DNA of 64,000 nt from Acidimicrobiales bacterium. GTDB taxonomy: Bacteria > Actinomycetota > Acidimicrobiia > Acidimicrobiales > JAHWLA01. Positions within the stretch are counted from its first letter, which is position 1; the number at the start of each line of letters is the position of its first letter. The stretch is from contig DATLNE010000014.1 of assembly GCA_035536915.1 (NCBI GenBank), positions 29,162-93,161 of the forward strand, given 5' to 3'. Shown here piece after piece: positions 29,265 to 37,921 of this stretch. The notes beneath the pieces were generated by a model. That model did no database searches and was not told the origin of the DNA. It saw nothing but the letters and a program-made list of their open reading frames with translations. A program made the translations under genes and the position numbers.

Positions 29265-29359
29265 CGACCTCCCTCGGTTCCCCACGCAGCGTACCGCCGC
29301 CCTTGTCGTTCCCCACGCCAACGTTTTCCTCCCTCCCTCCGAGGGGTAGCCGCCCTTGC

Positions 29360-30319
29360 ATGGCGGATCGTGTCGTTGTCATCACCGGAGGTTCAGCGGG
29401 CGTGGGACGGGCCACGGCCCAGGCCTTCGCCAAACAAGGCGCCACCGTCGCCGTGCTCGCTCGTGACCCCGACCGCCTGGAGGAGACGGCCAAGGAAATC
29501 GAATCCCTCGGCGGACGCGGGATGGCCGTGCCCGTCGACATGGCCGACGCCGCCGGGGTCGACGACGCCGCCGAGCGGGTGGAACGCGAGGCAGGGCCGA
29601 TCGACGTGTGGGTGAACAACGCCATGACGTCGGTCTTCGCCCGCTTCCTCGACGTCACGCCCGAGGAGTTCCAACGGGTCACCGAGGTGACCTACCTGGG
29701 CTACGTCTACGGCACCCGCGCGGCGCTGACCCGCATGGTCCCCCGCAACCGCGGCGTGGTGATCCAGGTCGGCTCCGCCCTCGCCTACCGCGGCATCCCC
29801 TTGCAGGCGGCCTACTGCGGGGCCAAGCACGCCATCCAGGGCTTCACCGAATCCGTTCGCACCGAACTGTTGCACGAGGGCAGCGCCGTCGAGCTGTGCC
29901 AGGTGCACCTGCCTGCGGTCAACACGCCGCAGTTCGACTGGGTGCTGTCACGCCTGCCCCGACGGGCCCAGCCCGTCCCTCCGATCTACCAACCGGAGTT
30001 GGCCGCCGACGCCGTGGCCTTCGTGGCCGAGCACCCCACTCGGGAACTGTGGGTGGGCGGCACCACCGTCGCCACGTTGGCGGCCAACAAGGTGATGCCC
30101 GGCGTGCTCGACCACTACCTGGCCCGCACCGGCGTCGACGGGCAGCAGACCGACGAACCCACCGACCCCGACCGTCCGTCGAACCTGTGGTCGCCGGTGC
30201 CCGGCCCCTTCGGCGCCCACGGCGCCTTCGACGACGAGGCCACAAGCACGAGCCCCACGCTCGCCCTCACCAAGCTCAAGCACCGGGCCACCTCCGCCCT
30301 ACGCCGAGCCCGGGGTTAG
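29360..30319 (+). CDS. Short-chain dehydrogenase/reductase
   Basis: 319 residues. Rossmann NAD(P) motif TGGSAGVG (9-16), NNA motif at 86-88, catalytic Ser139, Tyr152 and Lys156 (YCGAK). The C-terminal 70 residues beyond the usual 250 include a possible amphipathic tail, seen in larger membrane-associated reductases of this superfamily. Starts at ATG 29360, divergent from the E1 gene. Substrate unknown. The stop overlaps that of the convergent sigma-factor gene. Confidence 0.88.
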   Translation: MADRVVVITGGSAGVGRATAQAFAKQGATVAVLARDPDRLEETAKEIESLGGRGMAVPVDMADAAGVDDAAERVEREAGPIDVWVNNAMTSVFARFLDVTPEEFQRVTEVTYLGYVYGTRAALTRMVPRNRGVVIQVGSALAYRGIPLQAAYCGAKHAIQGFTESVRTELLHEGSAVELCQVHLPAVNTPQFDWVLSRLPRRAQPVPPIYQPELAADAVAFVAEHPTRELWVGGTTVATLAANKVMPGVLDHYLARTGVDGQQTDEPTDPDRPSNLWSPVPGPFGAHGAFDDEATSTSPTLALTKLKHRATSALRRARG

Positions 30320-31077
30320 ACCGCCGGGGCGCCTGCCTGGGCCGACTGTTCGGCCACCGTGCGCAAGCGGGCCAGGCTGCGCGACAGCAACCGCGACACG
30401 TGCATCTGGCTCACCTGCATGTGCACGGCGATCTCCGACTGGCTCAGTTCCTCCCAGAAGCGCAGGCGCAGGATGGCCCGTTCCCGTTCGGGCAGGCCTT
30501 CGAGCAGGAACGCCACGGTGTTGCGGTCCTCGAGGAACTGCAAGCCCTTGTCCTCGTGGCCGAACTCGGGCAGCTCGACGGCCTCGTCGCCGAAGCGGCC
30601 TGCTTCGAGCGAGCCGAGCCTGTAGTTGCGGCCCACCTCCATGGCCTCGACGACTGCTTCTTCGGTGATGCCTGCGTACTCGGCGATCTCGGGGATGGTG
30701 GGCGACCGGCCCAGCTCCTGGTCGAGGGCGTCGACGGCGCTGCGCACGTCGAGGTACAGCTCCTGCAACGAGCGAGGGACCCGCAGGCGCCACGTGGTGC
30801 GGAAGTGACGCTTCAACTCACCGACGATGGTGGCCTGGGCGTAAGCGTCGAACGCCGTTCCCCGAGACGGGTCGTAGCGCTCGATGGCTCGCGACAAGGC
30901 GATGAGGGCGACCTGCGTCAGCTCGTCAAGGGGCTCGCCGCGGCCCGCGAAGCGCCGGGCGATGGCACGAGCCAAGGCGGTGTGCTCTCGCACCAGTTCC
31001 TCGCGAAGGCGCTCGTCGCGCGTTGCGCAATACCGGTGCAACCGTTCCGCCGCGTGGTCGGGGGCCGTTGCCGCCAT
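30316..31077 (-). CDS. SigB/SigF-type RNA polymerase sigma factor
   Basis: 253 residues with regions 2, 3 and 4. Region 2 includes LDELTQVALIALSRAIERYDPSR-like sequence leading to AYAQATIVGELKRHFR, region 3 includes RVPRSLQELYLDVR, and region 4 ends with an HTH around LSQSEIAVHMQVSQMHVSRL. The lack of region 1.1 and the length fit the general-stress/sporulation group. Such factors are normally held by anti-sigma factors; none lies next to this gene, so its control is not visible here. Confidence 0.88.
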   Translation of the reverse strand: MAATAPDHAAERLHRYCATRDERLREELVREHTALARAIARRFAGRGEPLDELTQVALIALSRAIERYDPSRGTAFDAYAQATIVGELKRHFRTTWRLRVPRSLQELYLDVRSAVDALDQELGRSPTIPEIAEYAGITEEAVVEAMEVGRNYRLGSLEAGRFGDEAVELPEFGHEDKGLQFLEDRNTVAFLLEGLPERERAILRLRFWEELSQSEIAVHMQVSQMHVSRLLSRSLARLRTVAEQSAQAGAPAV

Positions 31078-31127
31078 GAGAACGGTGTAATTCTGGCAGA
31101 TCGCACACGAGATCGACAGGAACGACG

Positions 31128-31607
31128 TTGCACGCTTTTGAGGCCCTCGCCGCCACCCTCGACTACCCCATGTACATCGTGACCACGAGCGCGCAGGACG
31201 AGCGCGCCGGGTGCCTCGTCGGCTTCACCACCCAGTGCAGCATCGACCCGCCGCGGTTTTTGGTCTGCCTCTCCAAAGCCAACCGCACGGAACGGGTGGC
31301 GCGGCACGCCGAGGTGCTCGTCGTGCACCTGGTCGACGCCGAACGCCGTGACCTGGCCGAGTTGTTCGGCGGCGAGACCGGCGACGAGGTCGACAAGTTC
31401 GCCGGCGTCCGCTGGGAGCCCGGGCCTGCCGGGGCCCCCGTGCTCGACGACTGCGCCCGATGGTTCGCGGGCCGCATCCTCGACCGCTTCGACCTGGGCG
31501 ACCACGTGGGCTACCTGCTCGAACCGGTCGACGGGGCTGCAGAAGCGGCAGGCCCCTTCTTCACCTTCCAGTCGGCCCGCACCATCGAAGCGGGCCACCC
31601 CGCCTGA
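31128..31607 (+). CDS. Flavin reductase-like (FMN-binding split-barrel) protein
   Basis: 159 residues. The start MHAFEALAATLDYPMYIVT and the segment CLVGFTTQCSIDPPRFLVCL match the flavin-reductase-like domain that binds FMN and reduces flavins or acts as an oxygenase component. Starts at TTG 31128 after AGGAACGACG. It is divergent from the sigma-factor gene with 50 bp between, and ends one base before the convergent zinc-ribbon gene. Confidence 0.82.
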   Translation: MHAFEALAATLDYPMYIVTTSAQDERAGCLVGFTTQCSIDPPRFLVCLSKANRTERVARHAEVLVVHLVDAERRDLAELFGGETGDEVDKFAGVRWEPGPAGAPVLDDCARWFAGRILDRFDLGDHVGYLLEPVDGAAEAAGPFFTFQSARTIEAGHPA

Positions 31608-32927
31608 CTACCCGCGGGCCAACATGGCGTCGACCAGTCGAAGGGTTTCGGCGTGGTCAGGGGGCTGCGAGTCAAAGCGGATGACGACCGCTTCCGTGCG
31701 ACCCCGTGTGCCGTGGACGATGTCGCTCCAGAGGGTGCCTGTGCCGCCGAATGCATCGCCGTCCAAGCGGATCCGCGAATACCGCACATCGGCGCGGCCG
31801 GAGAGTGCACCCCGCTCGGTCACCGTCATGCGCACCCGGTCGAAAAGACCATCTCCGTCGCCTGCGAACTCCTCCCGAATCCCCTCCGCCGTACACGTCG
31901 CGAACTGGGGATGGTCGAACGCCGCACTGCCTGCCTTCGCGGCCTCGTCGGACAGCCAAACGGCCACGCGGGCCCGCACCGAAGCCAAGCCGCGGGTGAA
32001 ACCCACGAGGCCGGTGGAACCGGGCGGCTCGACGGCGGGGACGCTGAGACAGGCCGCAAGATCCGGATCAGTCCAGGGCTTTTTCGTGCCGTTCGAGGCC
32101 GCCGGTCGCCACCCCGGTCCCATGTCCGCTGCGGTGAGGATCATCGTGGCGGCACGCCGCGCCTGGGGGGAGGGGCCGAAGTCCACGCCGAACGGGGCCA
32201 TGCAATCGGCGCTTGTGCCCTCGCTGGTGCCGTCGGGCACGCCCTTGACGTAGAGGCAGCCAGACCCCGAGGGAGCACGGGCCGCCAGGTAGAAGACGGG
32301 CTCGTCGCCCGGCCGCACCCGAGGGGCGTCGACGTAGACGGCGCCCGCGCCGTCGGGCGCGAACCCCTTGCGCAACGGCGCCTTGGACGCGGCGGCCCGC
32401 AGGTCCAACGGTGCCGCCGTATAGGCACCACGTGACTTGAAGTGCGCGGCCTGGGCGGCCACCACATCGGCCATGGCTGCCTTGGCCTCGGCGTCGGTGG
32501 TCATCGGCAGCCCGGCGTCGGCGATCGCTTCTGTCACCTCTTCCGACGAACGGCGGCTTACGAAGAGCGCGGCGGCCAGCACCACGACCACCAGTGCGAC
32601 GACGCTGCCCACCGTCGTCCACGACACGCCCGAGCCTCGCGGCGTCGGACGCGGCGTCACCGTCGACGAGGGCAGGACGCCGTCGAAGGACAGGCGCCGC
32701 TCCACCGGCGGCGGCGGCGTCGGCGTCGGCGCGAACACGGGCGCGGGGCGCACGGGCACAGGCGAGCCAACCGTGGCGACGAGAACGGGCTCGGGCACGA
32801 CGACCGGCTCGGCCCCGGCGGCGGCCTCAGGTGCGGACAGGGCAAAGCACCACGGGCAGAACTGACTGCCGACGTCGCGCTGCTCCCCACACGAATGACA
32901 CGAAACCACGATTTTGCCGCCCTTCAC
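31608..32927 (-). CDS. Zinc-ribbon membrane protein with extracytoplasmic domain
   Basis: About 439 residues. An N-terminal zinc ribbon (CHSCG and CPWC), a long Pro/Val-rich linker, one transmembrane helix (about residues 105-128) and a large outer domain with several Cys (GSGCLYVKG, SADCMAPFG, DLAACLSVP, FATCTAEG). The outer part carries an N-terminal segment that may be pilin-like (ADVVAAQAAHFKSRGAYTA). Start is GTG 32927 with GGGGGAACC upstream; GTG 32909 is also possible. Function unknown. Confidence 0.7.
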   Translation of the reverse strand: MKGGKIVVSCHSCGEQRDVGSQFCPWCFALSAPEAAAGAEPVVVPEPVLVATVGSPVPVRPAPVFAPTPTPPPPVERRLSFDGVLPSSTVTPRPTPRGSGVSWTTVGSVVALVVVVLAAALFVSRRSSEEVTEAIADAGLPMTTDAEAKAAMADVVAAQAAHFKSRGAYTAAPLDLRAAASKAPLRKGFAPDGAGAVYVDAPRVRPGDEPVFYLAARAPSGSGCLYVKGVPDGTSEGTSADCMAPFGVDFGPSPQARRAATMILTAADMGPGWRPAASNGTKKPWTDPDLAACLSVPAVEPPGSTGLVGFTRGLASVRARVAVWLSDEAAKAGSAAFDHPQFATCTAEGIREEFAGDGDGLFDRVRMTVTERGALSGRADVRYSRIRLDGDAFGGTGTLWSDIVHGTRGRTEAVVIRFDSQPPDHAETLRLVDAMLARG

Positions 32928-33039
32928 CCGGTTCCCCCGCGTCGGGGCCGCATGGTTCCGTATCGGCCACGCAGCGTGAGATGTGAGGTGTCGGCCCGGA
33001 TCCCTTCTGCACGGGTGGTTTCGTAGTACGATTGCCGTG

Positions 33040-33276
33040 GTGAACATTCACCCCTCGGCGCTCACACACGGCATCGACGCTGAGGACATCGAGCATGCCG
33101 TCCTGAACGCCATGGTGATCGAGGATCTGGATGACGACACGAGGCTCTACCTCGGCCCCCGCCACGACGCCGCTCTGCTCGAGGTCGTGTCGTTGCTGCG
33201 GACCGATGGATCGGAACTCGTGATCCACGCCATGCCGATGCGGGCGAAGTACAAGCGCCTGCTCCCAGGAGGGTGA
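33040..33276 (+). CDS. Small DUF4258/BrnT-like protein, toxin candidate
   Basis: About 78 residues. The core pattern IHPSALTHGIDAEDIEHAV, then YLGPRHDAALLEVV and ending VIHAMPMRAKYKRLLP, is that of small single-domain proteins encoded immediately before ribbon-helix-helix antitoxins. Start GTG 33040 (GTG 33037 also possible) lies about 8 bp after a TACGAT -10-like box, so the mRNA may be leaderless. The stop overlaps a GTG and lies 2 bp before the ATG of the antitoxin-like gene. Toxicity is inference. Confidence 0.6.
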   Translation: MNIHPSALTHGIDAEDIEHAVLNAMVIEDLDDDTRLYLGPRHDAALLEVVSLLRTDGSELVIHAMPMRAKYKRLLPGG

Positions 33277-33278
33277 CG

Positions 33279-33557
33279 ATGGCAAAGAAGACACACGGCC
33301 GGACCCGAAGCGGCAAGGCGATCACCGACGCGCTGGTCGAGGCGGTGGCCAAACAGGCCGAGGAAGGCTTCGACGTCGGCGAGATCCTTCGGCGCCGCGG
33401 CGGCCGCCCGCCGATGGGTTCAAGTGCTGCCTCTGTGGAGTCGGTGCGACTCGACCCGGAGCTAAGCGAAGCCCTGCGACAGAGGGCTGAGGAGGAGGGC
33501 CGCACGAGTTCCGACGTGATCCGTGCAGCTCTCCGCCGCTACCTCAAAGCCGGCTAG
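33279..33557 (+). CDS. Ribbon-helix-helix (CopG-type) antitoxin-like protein
   Basis: 92 residues. A basic N-terminus and helix (residues 1-45), then a C-terminal RHH domain: beta strand SVRLDPELSEALRQRAEEEG and helix RTSSDVIRAALRRYL. ATG 33279 has AGGAGGG six bases upstream; GTG 33273 would overlap the preceding stop. Paired with the small upstream gene it looks like a toxin-antitoxin operon with the toxin first. A strong hairpin terminator follows. Confidence 0.72.
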   Translation: MAKKTHGRTRSGKAITDALVEAVAKQAEEGFDVGEILRRRGGRPPMGSSAASVESVRLDPELSEALRQRAEEEGRTSSDVIRAALRRYLKAG

Positions 33558-33577
33558 AACTCCAGCCCAAACCACAA

Positions 33578-33603
33578 GTGGGAGGCCCTTCCGGGCCTCC
33601 CAC
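33578..33603. terminator. Bidirectional hairpin terminator
   Basis: GTGGGAGGCCC and GGGCCTCCCAC form a perfect 11-bp stem with a 4-nt loop between the end of the RHH gene and the 3' end of convergent tRNA-Gly. Confidence 0.75.
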
Positions 33604-33605
33604 AG

Positions 33606-33681
33606 TGGAGCGGACGACGGGATTCGAACCCGCGACCCTCACCTTGGCAAGGTGATGCTCTACCAGCTGAGCCACGTCCGC
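33606..33681 (-). tRNA. tRNA-Gly (anticodon GCC), CCA encoded
   Basis: Cloverleaf on the minus strand: acceptor GCGGACG pairs with CGTCCGC, the anticodon stem TCACC/GGTGA encloses TTGCCAA with anticodon GCC, and the T arm contains GCGGGTTCGAATCCCG. Ends in encoded CCA. Confidence 0.95.
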
Positions 33682-33715
33682 AGCGGGGGCAACGATAGCA
33701 AACCGGCGCCGCTGC

Positions 33716-34552
33716 TCACTTGCGGGCGTGCTGCCGGACATGGTCGAGCACCAGCGCCGCCAGCCGGTCCGGGGCCTCCTCGGGCACCCAGTGGCTGACC
33801 CCTTCGAGCACTTCCAACCGGTAGGGGCCGGTCACGTAGCGGCCGGTGTCGTAGATGCCCGCCCGGTTGACGAACACCTCCTCGGTGCTCCACACCAACA
33901 ACGTGGGCACCTCGATGGGCCCGGCCATGTCGCCCGGCCGCAGGGCTCGGTACCAGTTGAGCGCGGCGGTCAGCGCACCGGGTTGGCGCATGTGCTCGAC
34001 GTAACGATCGGCCACGTCCTCGGCCAGCCCGGAGCGCACCAGGTTCCACCGCAGGAACCGCCCGCCCCCCGCCAGGAACGCCCGCTCGGGCACCCCCGGC
34101 ACCTGCACGGCGAACATGTACCACGACTGCAGCGCCTGGCTGCTGCGCGTGAACGCCCGGGCAAACGCACGAGGGTGGGCCACGGACACCGACGTGACCG
34201 ACAGCAGGCGGTCGGGGTACTGGTCGGCCACGCCCCACGCCACCTCGGCGCCGAAGTCGTGGCCGACGAGGTGGAACCGGTCGAGCCCCGCGGCGTCGGC
34301 CAACGCCAGCACGTCGGCCACCCGCTCCGACTGCCGGTAGGCAGTCCGGCCCGACGGGCGAGCGCCGGGCGAAAAGCCCCGCTGGTTGGGCGCCAGCGTG
34401 CGGTAGCCCGCCTCCGCCAGGTGCGGCACGACGCCGTCCCAACAGGCGGCCGACGCCGGGAACCCGTGCAACAGCACCACCGCCTCGGCGGCGTCCTCCG
34501 GCCCCCGGTCGCGCACGTCGAAGACGAGCGACCCCCGCTGGAACTGTTCCAT
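33716..34552 (-). CDS. Alpha/beta hydrolase, epoxide-hydrolase-like
   Basis: 278 residues. Oxyanion region [14 protein letters not shown], nucleophile elbow VGHDFGAE with Asp99 in place of Ser, as in epoxide hydrolases and dehalogenases, a cap region (about 130-200) and the catalytic His in [12 protein letters not shown]. The ATG shares one base with the stop of the WES/DGAT gene (TGATG), so translation is coupled. Likely hydrolyses an epoxide or related lipid-derived substrate; the substrate is unknown. Confidence 0.83.
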   Translation of the reverse strand: MEQFQRGSLVFDVRDRGPEDAAEAVVLLHGFPASAACWDGVVPHLAEAGYRTLAPNQRGFSPGARPSGRTAYRQSERVADVLALADAAGLDRFHLVGHDFGAEVAWGVADQYPDRLLSVTSVSVAHPRAFARAFTRSSQALQSWYMFAVQVPGVPERAFLAGGGRFLRWNLVRSGLAEDVADRYVEHMRQPGALTAALNWYRALRPGDMAGPIEVPTLLVWSTEEVFVNRAGIYDTGRYVTGPYRLEVLEGVSHWVPEEAPDRLAALVLDHVRQHARK

Positions 34553-35952
34553 CAGGCCCGGTCCGCCGCCTTCTTCAATTCCTCCAGAGCGTCGCCGAGG
34601 TACTGGGCGATGTCCCACACCCGGGGCACGGTCTCCCGGCATGCCAACAGGCCGAAGTTCATCTGGCCCATGTAGCTCATCACCGTGATGTTGAGGGCGG
34701 CGCCGTCGAAGATCGGCCCCATCGGGTACATGGCCACCATGCGCGCTCCCGCCGAGTACAGCGGGAAGTTCGGCCCCGGCACGTTGGAGATGGTGAGATT
34801 GAACAGCGGCGTGTGCCGGTCGGCCATCCGCATGTTGGAGTAGAGCCGGGCGGCCCGGGCGGCCACCGCAGGAGCGGCGAACTCCGTCCAGTTGGTGAGG
34901 GCGTCGGCGCCGATGGCCTTCTCCTGGTCCTTAGCCGACTTGGTGGCGTCTGTGATGGCGCACAAGCGCTTGACCGGGTCGTCGATGTCGCTGGCCAGCG
35001 ACACCAGCATCGACGACACCCGGTTGCCCATGGCGCCCTTCTCCGACTCCGCCCGCACCGAGATCGGCACCATGGCGACCAACGACTTGTCGGGCAGCTC
35101 GCCGTTCTCGTCGAGATAGGTGCGCAACGCCGTCGAGCACAAGGTCAGCACCACGTCGTTGACCGTGCCGCCCAGCTTGTTCTTCACCATCTTCATGTCG
35201 TCGAGGGGAAGCTGGCTGTAGGCGAATCGGCGGTGCGGCGTGATCGTCGTGTTGAACGAGGTGCGCGGCGCGGTGAACGGCGCAGGCGGCGGGTTGACGC
35301 CAGGCTCGCGGTTGCGCCGCCGCAGGTTGAGCAGCATCTCCACGGTGCGACGGGCCGACTTGGCTGCGGCCAACGGCTGGCGGGCCAGCGACGACAGGGC
35401 AAAGGCCAGCAGCTCGGGGTCGGTGGGAATGCGGTCGGGCTTCCAGGAGTCGGGCTCGCTCGCGGGCGTGGGCTCGGGCTGGAGGTCGAGCAGGTTCACC
35501 GTGAGCTCGGCGCCCGACACGCCGTCGATGGCGGCGTGGTGGGTCTTCACCACCGTGGCGATCATGCCGTTCTCCAAGCCCTCGACCACGTACATCTCCC
35601 ACAGCGGGCGGCTGCGGTCGAGCGGGCGGCCCATGACCGACTCGGCAAACTCGGCCAGCTCCTGGTCGCCGCCGGGGGCGGGCAGGGCGGCCCGGCGCAC
35701 GTGGTAGTCGAGGTCGAAGTCGGGGTCCTCGACCCACAGCGGGTGGTGGATCTGGAAGGGAACTTCCACCAACCGGCGGCGGAAGGGCGGCAGCAGCGGC
35801 AGGCGTTCTTCGACCAGCGCGCGCACCTTGTCGAAGAAGTAGCCGCCGGGCACGGTCGACGGGTCGAAGACGGCGGCCGAGGCCACGTGCATGTGGTTGT
35901 GGGCCGTCTCCAGGTACAAGAAGGTGGCGTCGAGGCCGCTCAGTCGCTGCAT
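34552..35952 (-). CDS. Wax ester synthase/diacylglycerol acyltransferase (WES/DGAT)
   Basis: 466 residues, normal length for this actinobacterial family. The catalytic motif HHAAIDG (His138, His139, Asp143) is intact, as are the conserved NDVVLTLCSTALR, PISVRAES and TISNVPGP segments. It transfers fatty acyl groups from acyl-CoA to diacylglycerol or fatty alcohols, making storage lipids. The stop overlaps the start of the hydrolase gene. Fits with the acyl-CoA genes elsewhere in the window. Confidence 0.93.
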   Translation of the reverse strand: MQRLSGLDATFLYLETAHNHMHVASAAVFDPSTVPGGYFFDKVRALVEERLPLLPPFRRRLVEVPFQIHHPLWVEDPDFDLDYHVRRAALPAPGGDQELAEFAESVMGRPLDRSRPLWEMYVVEGLENGMIATVVKTHHAAIDGVSGAELTVNLLDLQPEPTPASEPDSWKPDRIPTDPELLAFALSSLARQPLAAAKSARRTVEMLLNLRRRNREPGVNPPPAPFTAPRTSFNTTITPHRRFAYSQLPLDDMKMVKNKLGGTVNDVVLTLCSTALRTYLDENGELPDKSLVAMVPISVRAESEKGAMGNRVSSMLVSLASDIDDPVKRLCAITDATKSAKDQEKAIGADALTNWTEFAAPAVAARAARLYSNMRMADRHTPLFNLTISNVPGPNFPLYSAGARMVAMYPMGPIFDGAALNITVMSYMGQMNFGLLACRETVPRVWDIAQYLGDALEELKKAADRA

Positions 35953-35968
35953 GCGACCAGTTTGCCCC

Positions 35969-36829
35969 TTATTTCAGCAATCGACTCAGGCGCCGGTCGG
36001 CAAGGGGCTTGCCCCCCGTCTGGCACGTGGCGCAGTACTGCAACGACTTGGTGGCGAACGACACTTCGCGCACGAGGTCGCCGCACTCAGGGCAGGGCTC
36101 CCCCGTTCGGCCGTGCACCCGCATGTGTGATTTCTTGTCGGACTTGAGCCCGGCGGCAGGCAACCCCGCCGCTCGATCGACGGCCGCTCGCAACACCTGC
36201 TGCACGGCGGCGTGCAGGCGCGCCGCTTCGTCGTCGGACAGCTTGTCGGCCCCCTTGAACGGCGACAGCTTGGCCACGTGCAGGGCTTCGTCGGAGTAGG
36301 CGTTGCCCACGCCCGCGATCACCGACTGGGTCGTGAGCGCGCCCTTCACCTGGCCGCCGTGCTCGGCCAGGCGAGCCCGCATGGTGGCCACGTCGAAGCC
36401 GGGGTCGAGCGGGTCGGGACCGAGGCGGGCCATGCCTTCCACGTCGGCGGGGTCGCGCACCACGTAAGCCGCCAGGCGCTTCTCGGTCCCCGCCTCGGTG
36501 ACGTCGAAGCCGCCTCCCTCCGACAGCCCCACCCGCAAGGCCAACGGGCCTTTGCCGGGCTTGGGCCGCGTCGCCGGGAGCATGTCGTGCCACTTGACCC
36601 AGCCGCCCCGGGCCAGGTGCAGCACCAGCCACAACGGCTCGGCCTCGAACAAGAGGAACTTGCCCCGCCGGGCGGTGCCGGTGACCGTCAGCCCCCGCAG
36701 TGCGTCGAGCGGCGGGTCGAACGTCTTCAGCGCCGAGATGGCGGCCAGGTCGGCCCGAACGATCTCCTGCCCGACGGCCTGCTCGCCCAGGAAGCGGACG
36801 AGCGACTCGATTTCGGGCAGCTCGGGCAT
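35969..36829 (-). CDS. Fpg/Nei-family DNA glycosylase
   Basis: 286 residues. The catalytic N-terminus PELPE is present once the Met is removed (Pro2 nucleophile, Glu3), the H2TH region is around VIAGVGNAYSDEALHVAKLSPF, and a C-terminal zinc finger has CPECG and YCATC. It excises oxidised bases and nicks the DNA backbone. Sequence details such as SHMRVHGRTGEPCPECG place it in an actinobacterial subgroup between Fpg and Nei; base preference is open. ATG 36829 overlaps the dut stop by one base (TGATG). Confidence 0.9.
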   Translation of the reverse strand: MPELPEIESLVRFLGEQAVGQEIVRADLAAISALKTFDPPLDALRGLTVTGTARRGKFLLFEAEPLWLVLHLARGGWVKWHDMLPATRPKPGKGPLALRVGLSEGGGFDVTEAGTEKRLAAYVVRDPADVEGMARLGPDPLDPGFDVATMRARLAEHGGQVKGALTTQSVIAGVGNAYSDEALHVAKLSPFKGADKLSDDEAARLHAAVQQVLRAAVDRAAGLPAAGLKSDKKSHMRVHGRTGEPCPECGDLVREVSFATKSLQYCATCQTGGKPLADRRLSRLLK

Positions 36830-37266
36830 CAGCGACCGGTGGAACCGAACCCGCCGGTGTCGCGGGTGGCGGGCGGCAGTTCGTCGACGTCTGTGAACGC
36901 AGCCGCTTCGACCCGCTGGATGACCAGTTGGGCGATACGGTCGCCGCGCTGCACCTTGTAGGGCGCGGTGGGGTCGGTGTTGACGAGGATGACCTTGAGC
37001 TCGTCGCGGTAGCCGCAGTCGATGAGCCCCGGGGTGTTGAGGCAGGTCACGCCGTGGCGCAGGGCCAAGCCGCTTCGGGGCTGGATGAACCCGGCGTAGC
37101 CGTCGGGCAGGGCCACAGCCACGCCGGTAGGCACCAGCGCCCGTCCGCCGCCCGGTTCGAGCACCACCGACTCGCGGGCCACCAGGTCGGCCCCCGCGTC
37201 GCCCGGGTGCGCGTACGCAGGCAATGGGAGGTCGGGGTCGAGCCGGCGCAGCGGGACGTCGAGCAC
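36829..37266 (-). CDS. dut: dUTP diphosphatase
   Basis: 145 residues with the five dUTPase motifs in order, including HPGDAGADL, PRSGLA, GLIDCGYRDELKV, RGDRIAQLVI and the C-terminal GGFGSTGR P-loop-like motif. It hydrolyses dUTP to dUMP and keeps uracil out of DNA. The start is GTG 37266. It is coupled to the downstream DNA glycosylase gene, making a small genome-maintenance operon. Confidence 0.96.
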   Translation of the reverse strand: MLDVPLRRLDPDLPLPAYAHPGDAGADLVARESVVLEPGGGRALVPTGVAVALPDGYAGFIQPRSGLALRHGVTCLNTPGLIDCGYRDELKVILVNTDPTAPYKVQRGDRIAQLVIQRVEAAAFTDVDELPPATRDTGGFGSTGR

Positions 37267-37347
37267 GAGGCGACTTTACGGCAACCGTATGGAAGGCCGG
37301 GCGCCGACGTTCCTCTGCTGAAGCAACCGCCACGGGGAAAAGGACAC

Positions 37348-37839
37348 ATGAAGAAGAGACTCGGCATCGCCGCACTGATCGCAGTCCTCGCAGGGATGAC
37401 GGGCATGGGAGCCGCACAGGCCAAGGGCGGCAACGCCTGCTCCGACGGCAAGGCCAACGCCGCCCACTGCGACCTCGACGGTGACGGCATCACCAACAAG
37501 GACGATCCCGACATCGACGGCGACGGCATCGCCAACGAGGACGACGACTGCCCGCGCGATGCCACCAACCAGTGCGACATCGGTGGCGGCGGCGAGGACC
37601 CCGATCCCACACTGCCGATCGACCCCACGACAATCCTCGACCCGTCGACACTGCCGGACCCGACGACACTGCCGGACCCGACCACATTGGTGCCGCCGGT
37701 CGATCCGTCGACAGTGCCCGACCCGACCACACTGGTCGACCCGTCGACACTGCCGGACCCGACCACACTGGTCGACCCGTCGACACTGCCCGACCCGACC
37801 ACAATCGACCCGACGACAGTGGTGCCGCCGGTCGCTTAG
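37348..37839 (+). CDS. Secreted protein with calcium-binding type-3 repeats and a PST/DPTT repeat tail
   Basis: 163 residues. Signal peptide (1-25, MKKRLGIAALIAVLAGMTGM with cleavage near AQAKG), then thrombospondin type-3-like Asp-rich loops (DLDGDGITNKDDPDIDGDG), two Cys pairs, and a tail of about 75 residues made of LPDPTT and LVDPSTLPDPTT units that are also repeated at the DNA level. ATG 37348 follows GGGGAAAAGGACAC. Probably a surface or exported structural protein; no enzyme motif. Confidence 0.75.
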   Translation: MKKRLGIAALIAVLAGMTGMGAAQAKGGNACSDGKANAAHCDLDGDGITNKDDPDIDGDGIANEDDDCPRDATNQCDIGGGGEDPDPTLPIDPTTILDPSTLPDPTTLPDPTTLVPPVDPSTVPDPTTLVDPSTLPDPTTLVDPSTLPDPTTIDPTTVVPPVA

Positions 37840-37864
37840 CGCTCCGGGGGGAGACACGGAAGGG

Positions 37865-37896
37865 CCCGTCTCGCGCGGCGGCGAGGCGGGTTCTTT
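37865..37896 (+). terminator. Rho-independent terminator
   Basis: CCCGTCTCGC pairs with GCGAGGCGGG (one G-T pair) around a 6-nt loop and is followed by TTCTTT. It lies 26 bp after the repeat-protein gene. Confidence 0.7.
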
Positions 37897-37921
37897 CGCG
37901 CTCGGCGGGTAAGGACGGCGC

